This document shows, one piece after another, positions 34,384 through 44,262 of a DNA stretch of 64,000 bases (position 1 is its first letter; every line of letters starts with the position of its first letter). The notes below the pieces were generated by a model. That model did not search any database, was not told where the DNA came from, and saw nothing but the letters and a program-made list of their open reading frames with translations. This DNA is from Narthecium ossifragum. Its lineage: Eukaryota > Streptophyta > Magnoliopsida > Dioscoreales > Nartheciaceae. The position numbers were made by a program, and so were the translations under genes. The stretch spans positions 1,454,527-1,518,526 of the forward strand of contig OY986967.1 in assembly GCA_963920575.1 (NCBI GenBank), written 5' to 3'.

Positions 34384-35742
34384 GGGGTTAAGATAACCCG
34401 GGTTAAGGGGGGTTAAGGAATTTTGGGGTTAGAAAAGTGGGGTTAGAAAAGTGGGGTTAAGGAGTGGGGATAAATTTATTCCCATTTTGGTGTTTGGGGA
34501 TAAGGGGGGTTAAGTAGTGGGGATAAGGGGGGTTAAGGGTAGAATTTGTAGCTAATTCCAAAAATGCCCTTATATATAATGGCACGCCGAGAAGTGGCAA
34601 ATAATATTAATCAAATCATACTGTAATAAAATATTAGTATAAGTGGGTCCATGTGCCACGTGTCACCTCGTGATTGGTCCATGTCATCCAAAATAGTATT
34701 ATTTTAATATTAATAATATCATACTGTAATAAAATATTATTATAAGTGGGTCAATGTGCCACGTGTCACCTCGTTATTGGTCCATGTCATCCAAAATAGT
34801 ATTATTTTAATATTAATAATATCATACTGTAATAAAATATTATTATAAGTGGGTCCCATGTGCCACGTGTCACATCGTGATTGGTCCATGTCATCCAAAA
34901 TAGTATTATTTTAATATTAATCAAATCATACTGTAATAAAATATTATTATAAGTGGGTCCCACATGCCACGTGTCACGTCGTGATTGATTCACGTCATCC
35001 AAAATGGCATTTATTTTAATAATAATAATATCATACTGTAGTAAAATATTAACATAAGTGTGTCCCACGTGTCACGTGTCACATCGTGATTGGTCCATGT
35101 CATCCAAGATAGTATTATTTTAATATTACTAATATCATACTGTAATAAAAATATTAATATAAGTGAGTCCCACGTGCCACATGTCACGTCGTGATTGATC
35201 CACGTCATCTAAAATAGTATTATTTTAATAAAAATAATATCATACTGTAATAAAATATTAATATAAGTGGGTCACACATGCCACGTGTCACCTCGTGATT
35301 GGGCCACGTCATCCAAAATAATATTATTTTAATATTACTAATATCGTACTGCAATAAAAATATTAATATAAATGTGTCCCACATGCCACGTATCACCTCG
35401 TGATTGGTCCACATTAATTTAATAATTTAACCATATCTCCATTTCAAGCACCAACCAAACACCAAAACTTAGAAAATCCCAGAAAGTCACTCCCCAGAAA
35501 ATCACTCCAGTGAAGTCACTCCCCAAAAAATCACTCCACTTCAGCTCACTTCTCAGCAACCAAACATGCCCATATTAGAACAATATCATTTGAGGGTAGT
35601 ATAGTCATTTAGGTCATGGTGCTTAAACCAGGATAAATTTATCCCCGGTTAACCCCATTACCTAACCCCATTCTTGTTTGGGGATAAATGGGGGGTTAAG
35701 GGGGGATAACCCCCCTTAACCCCACACCAAACAGGGGCTTAA
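34384..35742. mobile_element. Nested MITE complex with a 104-bp tandem repeat
   Basis: The outer part is made of GGGGTTAAGG/CCCCTTAACC-rich ends. The right end read in reverse starts GCCCCTGTTTGGTGTGGGG, of Tourist-like type. Inside, at about 34560-35572, lies a relative of the 11990 element in reverse orientation, ending CAGCAACCAAACATGCCC. Its core (34600-35415) is about eight copies of a 103-105-bp unit with CACGTGTCACCTCGTGATTG. The exact outer left end and target duplication are not resolved. Confidence 0.65.
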
Positions 35743-36004
35743 GGAGTTGGAGGAGTAATCGGCATAGAAATGACGGGTAGTGACTCTTCCGAAGGCATGA
35801 TTTGAAGGCTCAAAGGCTTAGGAACTGTAGAGTATTTTCTCCGGTAGTTGTCGGCCAACTTGTTAGTAGATTAAAGGGATAATTGGCTAAAACACCATAT
35901 TATCCAATCTTTATTGCTTAAAAAACCGGCTCATAAGTTTTAAGCCAAAAACTCCATTTATAGGTTAGTTAAGTTGTTCCACGAGATTAGTTATTCCACA
36001 TGTA

Positions 36005-36243
36005 ATGAATGCATTAAGGATGGCGGAGCTCGCCGGCGTGGGGGATCTCGAGGAAGATCGAGGCGGCGGAGTGGAGAGGACGCCGGATTCGGAGCCGGGG
36101 AAGCGGGGTCGGGGAGACTGGTGGAGCTGGACCTGGGGACGCCGGTGGCGGGGCGGAGCTGGAGCGGGTGCGGAGGTCGCGGAGGCCGGTAAATCTGGAG
36201 CCGGGGAAGTCGCCGTGGTGGAGGCCAGTGGATCTGGAGCCGG
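36005..36243. repeat. GC-rich GGATCTGGAGCCGGGGA minisatellite, interrupted by an LTR
   Basis: Repeats of the type GATCTGGAGCCGGGGAAG fill this stretch and resume at 38588-38700 after the solo LTR, showing that the two parts were once continuous. Confidence 0.75.
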
Positions 36244-38587
36244 TGTCGCGCCCCGACCCGCAGACGCCAAACCAGGCCGGGACACGAGGGGGAAAGACCT
36301 ACAACTACTAACCTCAACTGGCGGAAACAGTTGAGACTAACAGACAGCTGACGGAAACAGCTGACAACGAGAACAAGGCGGAAGCAAACGTAACAACATC
36401 TATTAACATCTATAATAGAGTTACATAAGAGTTCTAATACAACAAGATTACAAGGGATCAACACAGTCCCCAAAAAGCTACAACACTCACCGGGGTCTCC
36501 GCAAAGGCACAAACAAAACCATCCTGACCCTCAGACATGGTCAGGTGCCGACGCGCCACCATGAGACAACCGACGGGGAAGCACCGGAGAGGAGTTGGGA
36601 CCTGCACCTGCAAACAACACAGTCCAGGTAGGAATGAGCAACAGCTCAGCAGGGTCCTACTCTACCACTCTCGCTAGGAAGGCATCACCCAACGAACCAA
36701 CTCTGAAGCCAAGTACTAAGGCTTGCCAAGGATCCCATAAATCCCGTCAATAACCCGAAGGGCTCCTGTCCCAAGTACGCCCCTCCGACAACCGCTGCTC
36801 AGGGGTGGGCAACTCCGACAATCCCTGACACCGGGTGGACATGACGCTACTAGTAGGACACCTGGCAGAACGACCGTGGTTAAGACTACCATCACTCAGT
36901 ACTCCAAGCAACAGAGCCCACACGACCCCTAACTCCCGACCAAAGACTAAGTCTAGCCAGGGAGTCCATCGATCCCATCGATGTCTCTCCCTCCCCCCCC
37001 AGGGTTCCTGTCCAACATATGTCCCTCCAATAGCCACTGCTCGAGGACTGGGCTACCTCCGCCGGTCCTTGACACAGGGTGGGTCAGACGATACATGTAG
37101 GACACCCTCACCCATACTGGACACCAGTATGGGGACACGAGTCGGGGTAACGTCATTCCCCGCTTAGCTATTGATCACCGAAGTTCACGGGTCAACCCCA
37201 CCCAGTAAAACCTAGCATGTCTAATGCATAGGAAGCAGGGCAGGATATGAGTAGGGAAAGCAGTAACAAACAGCACAACAAGGGCACACCTTCGACCCAT
37301 TTATACTATCACTCCCGAGGGTCATGACTCCTTCGGTTCACCACAAAGCAGTAAAGGGCATACTGTCAGCCCATTTATTCTACACATCCCGAGAGGTCAT
37401 CGCTCTCCCAGTTCAACCACAAAATAGTAAACAAACCAGCAGGATAAGTATCATGGTAAGCCCCGAGGGCAAAACCATCAAAAACCACTTGTATGCGCAA
37501 CCCCGTGGGCAAAACTGCATTTAAAACAAGTAAAAACCTTCACTGCCTCAAGGGAGATCGATCTCATGAAACAATGAGATCGATCTTCCTTGAGTTAGGA
37601 AGCAACCACACCAGTCCTCCAACAGGATCGATCTCCACCCATATGGAGATTGATCTGGATCGTGACCCAAGAGACACCCCAGCCGATCGCCAAGAGATCG
37701 ATCTCCCAACCTCTGGGAGATCGATCCCGCTCGGGCGGGGCGAGCCGCCCCAAACGAGATCGATCTCATCCCATGAGATCGATCTGGATTGGGTTCACCG
37801 GCGGCCGGACGGCAAAGAATACCGCCGGAAACCTCAACCACACCTCACCAAACTAGGTGGGCTGGTAGATCCAAGTGCCACAAAGCTACTCAAGGCTTCA
37901 AAACTGGAAAACATCAACTACACAAGGAGATCCATCGAAATCAAAACCGGATTTCAAACCCTCATAGCAGCCGGAGTTTTGAGTAGGATCCCTACCTCCA
38001 CAAAGCTGCTTCAATCCACGAAGCCTAGCCTAGGATCTTCCTCACGCCGTCACGGTTCCAACGAGCCTTCAAGTTCCAAGAACGGTGGCCGGAGAGGGAG
38101 AACGAAGGAGGAAGGAGGGTTGCCGGAACAGGGGAAGAAAACAGGGCTCTCGCGAGGAAGAAGAAGAAGGAAAACCCCCCGCCAAGGAGAAGAGAAGGAG
38201 AAGGGGATAAGGCCGGGGAAAGCCGGCGAAGGCGGGGGAAAGGCGAAGGAGGGGAGCAAAAGTCTCCCCTCCCCTGACAGGGGAAGCGACGGCCATCGCC
38301 GTGGCCGTCCTTCGAACGCCACCGCCAACGACTTCCAGGCACAGAGAGATCGATCTCCATGCCAAAAGAGATCGATCTCCCTTGCCCAGAAAGGTAACCC
38401 TGGGCTGAGACTCAAGCCCAAGCCCAGAACTTCCGATCCGGGTCCACCTAACCTTTCTAAACAAACACAAGCACCAAACAAGGTCTGTGTGTGCACACCC
38501 GGTGTGAAACGACCGCCAAGGCACAATTTCCCAAATTGCCCTTGGGGTCAACAACAAGCCACGGGGATAGAGGGGCGGGTCCTCACA
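36244..38587. mobile_element. Solo LTR, 2.34 kb, Gypsy-like
   Basis: It starts TGTCGCGCCCCGACC and ends GGGTCCTCACA, i.e. the TG...CA ends of an LTR. It is flanked by a 5-bp target duplication GCCGG (36239-36243 and 38588-38592). The flanking GC-rich minisatellite resumes exactly at the right duplication, confirming the boundaries. Length and start are typical of Tekay/Del-type Gypsy LTRs (inference). No second LTR or internal region is present, so it arose by LTR-LTR recombination. The region 37556-38377 contains nine GATCGATC palindromes. Confidence 0.85.
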
Positions 38588-38705
38588 GCCGGAGTCGGGG
38601 AGGCTGGTGGAGCTAGAACCGGGGAAATCGGGGTGGGGGAGGACGGCGGATCTGGAGCTGGGGAGGCCGGGGTGGGGGAGGCCGGTGGAGCTGGAGGCGG
38701 AGACA

Positions 38706-38920
38706 TTAAATGCAAGTGGGGCCAGCCATTAACTAAGATGGTGTAGCAAATAAATGCAATGGAGAGGGAGAGGGAGAGAGAGAGGGTGTAGTATGTTTTC
38801 ATTAAATGCAAGAAGACATTAAATGCAAGTGGGGCCAGCCATTAACTAAGATGGTATAGCAAATAAATGCAATGGAGAGGGAGAGGGAGAGGGAGAGAGA
38901 GAGTGTGCAACAAATAAAGT
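38706..38920. repeat. Direct duplication of about 113 bp
   Basis: Two copies of a unit starting ATTAAATGCAAGTGGGGCC and ending in a GGGAGA-rich tract, the second at about 38819. They differ by a few bases and by the number of GAGGGA repeats. Confidence 0.75.
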
Positions 38921-38984
38921 GGGTCAGTGGCGGCAGAGGAGTTGATCATCGTGTCGTGCGGTTAAAAGAGTCCACGTGTCGATT

Positions 38985-39600
38985 GAGAGAAAACTCAGTC
39001 GATTGAGAGAAAACTCAGTCCAGTGAGAGAAAACTCAAACCAAATTAAGAGAGAAAACTCAGTTCATTGAGAGAAAATGAAAAATCAGTCTATTGAAAGA
39101 AAACTCAATCTATTGAGAGAAAACTCAGTCCATTGAGAGAAAACTCAAATCAGTGAGAGAAAACTCAGTTCAATGAGAGAAAACGAAAAATCAATCCAGT
39201 GAGAGAAAACTCAGTCCAGTGAGAGAAAACTCAATCCAGTGAGAGAAAACTCAATCCAGTGAGAGAAAACTTAGTTCAGTGAGAGAAAACGAAAAATCAA
39301 TCCATTGAGTAAAAACTCAGTCTGGTGAGAGAAAACCCAGTATAGTGAGAGAAAACTCAATCCATTGAGAGAAAACTCAGTCCATTGAGAGAAAATTCAG
39401 TCCAGTGAGAGAAAGCTTAATCCATTGAGAGAATACTCAGTCCATTGAAAACTCAGTCCATTGAGAGAAAACTCAGTCTATTGAGAGAACACTCAGTCCA
39501 ACGAGAGAAAATTCAAAAACTCATTCAATTGAGAGAAAACTCAATCCAGTGAGAGAAAACTCAGTCGATTGAGAGAAAACTCAGTCGATTGAGTGACAGA
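38985..39600. repeat. GAGAGAAAACTCAGTCCATT minisatellite
   Basis: About 28-30 imperfect 20-bp copies of GAGAGAAAACTCAGTCCATT or CAGT variants. Orientation is constant. No unique spacers are present, so it is not CRISPR-like. Confidence 0.95.
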
Positions 39601-41218
39601 AAAACTCTTTGGATGTTTATAATACTGATACTCTATGTTTTTTCTGCTTTTATTCTTAGTTAATAAAGTTTTAGTTTAATTTTTAGGAATTTATTTGTGC
39701 TTGGGAGAATTTAGTCTGGATTAATTAGTGTATTTGGGTGTTTATAATGCTGATGTCAGCAATAGGAGTCCCTTTCACTCCTCCTTCGATTCGCCCAAAC
39801 CCACTTCTTCTCCTTCTCCTTCTCCGGCGTTCCTTCTTCTTCCGTTGCTCTTTTTCCTTCCTCGCCAGCGTCGTCCATCCTTGCACCGACGCTGTCTAGC
39901 CATCCTCCGCCGTTCCCCTCAGCTGTGCCCTCCGCCGTTCCCCTCAGCTGTGCCCTCTGCCGTTTCCTTCCTCTTCATCTCCTTCTCTCCACAGCCACGC
40001 AACACCCACGTCTCTCTTCTAAACCCATCTCGCCGATCGCCCGCTTCCTCTGTTCTCTGCCGTCACCATGCCACCACCGCCTTCCTCATTGCCCACGTCT
40101 AGGGCGTTGTATACTATGAGGGAGGAGGAGAGGGAGGGGACGGAGGAGGAAATGAGGATGAGCGGAGGAGAGGAAGAAGAGGGCTTCTCTACGCCGTGCT
40201 CATCGCCGCCGTTCTACACGTTGTCTTCATCGCCTCCTCGGTTCTCGGCAGAAGGGGAAGTGTTTCGTAGGACTACGTTAACAGAGGCTTTTTGCCAGGT
40301 GGACTGGGCTTTTGCCCCAAAAATAGTTTATGATGTTTTATTAGCAAAATAAGTCCCTTCTCATGGGCTCCGGCCGATTCCCCCTTTCTAAACTGGTGGT
40401 AAGTCATAAATTTGACCTTATTAGTCTTCTAAAGATCTTGTTTATTCCCTTTCTCTACTCAATCTTTTTTAAAAGAAAGTGTGAGACGGAATGCTAATTA
40501 ATGTTCTCTCTACAAGGCCATAAAGGGAATCTGACGGAAATAAGTATGAATTAAGGGGGAATCGGCCAACCCCCCATAAGTCTTATGGGGGGCAATAAAA
40601 CATAGCAGACTGTTTTTGGGGTGAAAACCCCAGACAGCTTTCAAAATCTTTTTCTTAACCTACTCATTCGGTATTTGGGAATGGGAACCGCGTGTCATAG
40701 GATGGACACGGGCATAGATATGGGCCCCGCCTGCACGTGGCAACACAAAATCCAGGAGTTGAAGCCATTACTCTTATTTTAGTTTGTAGTACGATGGGAC
40801 GAGACCCATTAGTATCACTATCTCACCATTAATAGGTCAGAAGCTTTACACGTGGCCATGGCATCAATGTAATGGGACAAAAAACGTTACATCGCACTGG
40901 GGCATTTCTACTTCCAAGCAGGCTAGTAGCTAACTTCTGACACAAAAGACACGAAGAAATTCACTAATTTTGCTATCAAACTATAACTGTTGAATAATTG
41001 TGAACTGATGTGGTGTGACATCTGGCATGGGTCCATATATAGGATGATATATATTTCTGAGTTTCAAGGACCTAATCGGTATGATCACCCTAGTAGATTA
41101 CAGTTCCGGGTAAATTTCCAAACCATTCCAACTTGCTCACCCTTTATAATTTGTTTAATCCATCTCCATCTGGTCTCCAAACCAGTCGAATTGTGAGTCC
41201 ATCCTTAACTTTTCCGGG
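39601..41218. other. Non-coding interior of the composite
   Basis: A CT-rich segment (39760-40060) gives low-complexity Pro/Ser/Leu frames and contains a direct duplication of CCGCCGTTCCCCTCAGCTGT at about 39909 and 39933. A perfect hairpin lies at 40570-40592. No gene is supported. Confidence 0.5.
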
Positions 41219-42350
41219 TTTTCTCTTTTCTGAGTTTTCCCTCTTTCGAGTTTTCTCTTTTTCAATCTTTGAAATTTAGAACAATATCAAAAGAATTTTT
41301 TGTTTTCTAAGTTTTCTATTTTTCCGAGTTTTCTCTCTTCTGAGTTTTCTCTTTTTCAATCTTTGTAATTTGGAACAATATCAAAGTTAAAGTGGTGAGA
41401 GAAAACTCACACAAAAGAGAGAAAGCTTAAATGAAAAAGAAAAAACACAAACGAAAGAGAGAAAACTTAAATGAAAATGAGAAAACTTAAACGAAAGAGA
41501 TAAAACTTAAATGAAAGAGAAAAAACTCAAACAAAAAAGAGAAAACTTAAATGGAAGAGAAAAGACAAACCAAAGAGAGAAAACTCAAAACAAAGAGAGA
41601 AAACACAAAGTAAAGAGAGAACTTAAATGAAAGAGAAAAATTTTAACTGAAAGAGGGAAAACTTAAATAGAAAAGAGAAAATTTAAACCAAAGAGAGAAA
41701 ACTCAAACCAAAGAGAGAAAACTTAAATAGATGAGAGAAAACTCAAACAAAAGAGAGAAAACATAAATGAAAGAGAGAAAACTCAAACCAAAGACAGAAA
41801 ATACAAACCAAAGAGGAAAAAATTAAATGAAAGGAAGAAAACTTAAATCAAAGAGAGAAAGCTTAAATAAAAGAGAGAAAACTTTAACCAAAGAGAGAAA
41901 ACTTAAATGAAAGAGAGAAAATTTAACTGAAAGAGAGAAAACTTAAATAGAAAATAGAAAATTCAAACCAAAGAGAGTTTTCTCTTCTCTTTTATGAGTT
42001 TTCTCTTTTAGGAGTTTTCTCTCTTTTACGAGTTTTCTCTCTTTGATTTGAGTTTTTTTATCTTTGGCTTGTGTTTTCTCTCTTCTGTTTGAGTTTTCTC
42101 TCTTTGGCTTGAGTTTTCTCTCTTTAGCTTGAGTTTTCTCTCTTTTATGTGTTTTCTCTCTTTTAAGAGTTTTCTCTTTTCTATTTAAGTTTTCTCTCTT
42201 CCATTTAAGTTTCCTCTCTTCCGAGTTTTTTCTTTTCTAAGTTCTCTCTTTTACGAGTTTTCTCTTTTCTCTTTTATGATTTTTCTCTCTTATGAGTTCT
42301 CTCTCTTATGAGTTTTCTCTCTTTTATGAGTTTTCTCTCTTATGCTCTCT
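41219..42350. repeat. Inverted GAGAGAAAACT / AGTTTTCTCTC minisatellite
   Basis: Plus-orientation copies of AAGAGAGAAAACTTAAATGA run from about 41395 to 41975. Directly after them, 41976-42345 carries the opposite orientation (GAGTTTTCTCTCTTT), and a short opposite-orientation stretch precedes at 41219-41350. The long run and its mirror can fold into a hairpin several hundred bases long. Confidence 0.9.
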
Positions 42351-42962
42351 CTGCACGCGCATAGATATTGTTCCGATAATAGTAAATTAAAATAGTACAC
42401 TACCGATTAATTTGTATCGGTAGTGAGGTACCGATTCATTGATAGAGTCCATCGGTATCTCACTATCGATGAATTAGATGAATAATTCAATCGGTAGTCT
42501 ACTACCGATTCATTGATCTAGTCTATTAATGAAAGCATGTGTAATGCATATATCACATCGGCATTTTACACACATGACGTGGTGCTTATCGGGTGCTGAG
42601 ATGGCTTAGCTGATGTGGGCCCCATTAAAAATAACTTTTCAATCGCTCTTTGAATTTCTATTTGCTTTTACTAATAATTTATCTTGCCTCGCAAAAACTG
42701 TAGTAGGGAATCAGTACCAAATTTTCTCTGCACTCCACTCGCTGAGTTGTCTTGTCCTTCTATATGGGGGGCTCTTTTTTGGGTGTCAAAGCTTCCATCG
42801 AGTGCATGATAATTATGCCGTTCCTGCGGCTCTTGACCGCCAAATTTTAGCTCCGCGCCTCGAGATGCGTGTGTACTTTCAATCGTACGACCAGCCGCTG
42901 ATCACGGAAAGGTGTCATGCGTGCAGACGGCATGCGATTCACGAACTTGGGACCGAGCGTAA
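42351..42962. other. Right interior of the composite
   Basis: ACCGATTCATTGAT motifs recur at 42395-42520 in both orientations. 42600-42960 contains a single 117-codon frame without recognised homology. No gene is assigned. Confidence 0.4.
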
Positions 42963-43048
42963 ATAAATGGAGTTTTTGGCTTAAAACACACGAAGTGGTT
43001 TTTTGAACAGAAAAGTTTGATTACTACAGAGGTTTAGTCAATTATCCG

Positions 43049-43370
43049 ATGAATTAAAGTATGAATTCAAAGGAGTTATTGGAGCATGTCAATCCATATA
43101 CATCAAGCTGACGTGAATGTACTTATGGTAAAGTGACATGCAATCTGGTAATGTTGGATTTTGATTGAAAATTAGTACATATCATAAGAGAGTGCAATTA
43201 GAGATATGGTAGATTTGGGGACCCATGAATCAATGACTAATTAGACAGCCTCACATAGAATCCGCACCAACTCAGGAAAGAATTAGCACCAATCATCAAC
43301 CTTTGATAATTAGTCCACATTTGGCAAGACATGATATGGCAAGCGACTTATTCTCTCATTCAGGTCAATT
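43049..43370. other. Intergenic DNA before the coiled-coil gene
   Basis: A/T-rich, with no frame of interest. It ends at the TATTTAAG promoter element of the next gene. Confidence 0.5.
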
Positions 43371-43562
43371 CCTCTATTTAAGTATAAGCTTTAGTCGGAA
43401 CTGACTCCAGTGGAAAAGAGGGGGAGAAGAGGAGAAGGTAGTTTTTTTTTTTTTTTGCTTTTTTTCTTCTTTCTTGTTTTGTGAGATCTTCAGCATTGTT
43501 TTTTCCTCTTATTTCTCTTCTTTTTCTCAGTAGGATCTCATGCCTATCCTCTGAGTTCCGAG
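43371..43562 (+). promoter_or_regulatory. TATA box and leader of the coiled-coil gene
   Basis: CCTCTATTTAAGTATAAGCT (from 43369) matches the promoter of the 16-21 kb array units. It is followed by a GGAAAAGAGG leader and a T-rich intron ending TTTCTCAG at about 43530, before the ATG at 43563. Confidence 0.6.
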
Positions 43563-44094
43563 ATGGCCTCATCCTCAAAGAAAAACAGGCGCATACCCAT
43601 CTGGGACGAGGGGATGTTGCGCAGATGGGGTTTTCAACAAGGACAGCTCGTTCATGCTGTCTTCCCTCCGTTTCTCACTACCGTCGAACGAAACTACCTT
43701 CTGGGCATCTTATCGGATGAGATCAGAGTTGTGCTCTATGTGAAGGTGGTCGTTGGCGATAGCATGAAGAACTCAGAGAAGAAACTGCTAATAAATGAAA
43801 TGGAAGAGAAGAAAGCCTCATTACGAGGAGACATCCAAAAAGCCAGAGTTGCGCTGGGTAATGCCAACCGGAAGGATGAAGAATACAAACTCAGGTAAAA
43901 CTAATTATTTTTTGATGGAGGATGTCTAAGATTTTCTTTTTGTTTGAACGTTTTTCTTTTCTCGTGCCATTTTCAACAGAAATTCCGAACTGAAGGCTAT
44001 GTATGACGATCTCAGCCGCATACAAGGAGAAATCGACCGTTTAGAGGCAGCGATCGCCAGCATAGATTTCAACATCGCTCGCTATCTTCGTTAA
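43563..44094 (+). CDS. Intact small coiled-coil protein, 148 aa, unknown family
   Basis: Exons are 43563-43894 and 43980-44094, with a GTAAAA donor and CAACAG acceptor, phase-2 intron; the join gives 148 residues. The N-terminus is basic (MASSSKKNRR), then IWDE (13-16), FPPFL (34-38) and a hydrophobic stretch (about 44-64, LLGILSDEIRVVLYVKVVV). A long charged helical region (about 68-140) has heptad-like spacing, and the protein ends IARYLR. No signal peptide is evident and no known domain is recognised. The promoter, leader and N-terminus match the plus-strand exons of the 16-21.7 kb array, and residues 70-111 match the array's minus-strand coiled-coil exon. It has the same length and intron phase as the gene at 59099. 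A role in protein-protein association is only inferred from the coiled coil. Confidence 0.75.
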
Positions 44095-44262
44095 GAGCTT
44101 TCAGTTGTGATGGCTAGTTAGTCCGCCCTCCACCCTCCACCCTCAACCAGAAATGTGTTAAGCCGACAGACAATAGTTTCAATTTCAGATCCCCTTGCAG
44201 CTGTTGAACATTAAGCATGAGCAGTCTGTTTATTAGGATATTATTAGCTTTGAGCTTATATT

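Larger units (their letters stand above)
35877..43048. mobile_element. 7.2-kb composite bounded by about 86-bp terminal inverted repeats (Mutator-like)
   Basis: 35877-35962 and the reverse complement of 42963-43048 align without gaps over about 86 bp at roughly 70% identity. They share GGATAATTG at the tips and TTTTAAGCCAAAAACTCCAT at the inner part. Long inverted termini of this kind are usual for Mutator-like elements. A clean 9-bp target duplication is not visible (AGATTAAAG left; GAATTAAAG begins 3 bases beyond the right tip). No transposase is found. The interior holds GC-rich repeats, a solo LTR, a tandem duplication and two GAGAGAAAACTC minisatellites, so it is non-autonomous or a chance enclosure of old ends. 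Confidence 0.6.

Noticed and set aside
34384..34560. Interstitial telomere
   Set aside because: GGGGTTAAGG strings are not the plant telomere unit TTTAGGG and occur only at the MITE ends.
37493..38746. 417-codon frame with repeated RSIS and EIDL words
   Set aside because: It is caused by GC-rich LTR sequence and GATCGATC palindromes; both strands show similar words. It also runs through the LTR boundary at 38587.
38985..39600. CRISPR-like regular repeat
   Set aside because: Repeats are contiguous 20-bp tandem copies with no unique spacers, in a plant nuclear context; it is a minisatellite.
39728..40102. 124-codon Pro/Ser/Leu-rich frame
   Set aside because: CT-rich low-complexity DNA with an internal direct repeat; no splice or protein signal.
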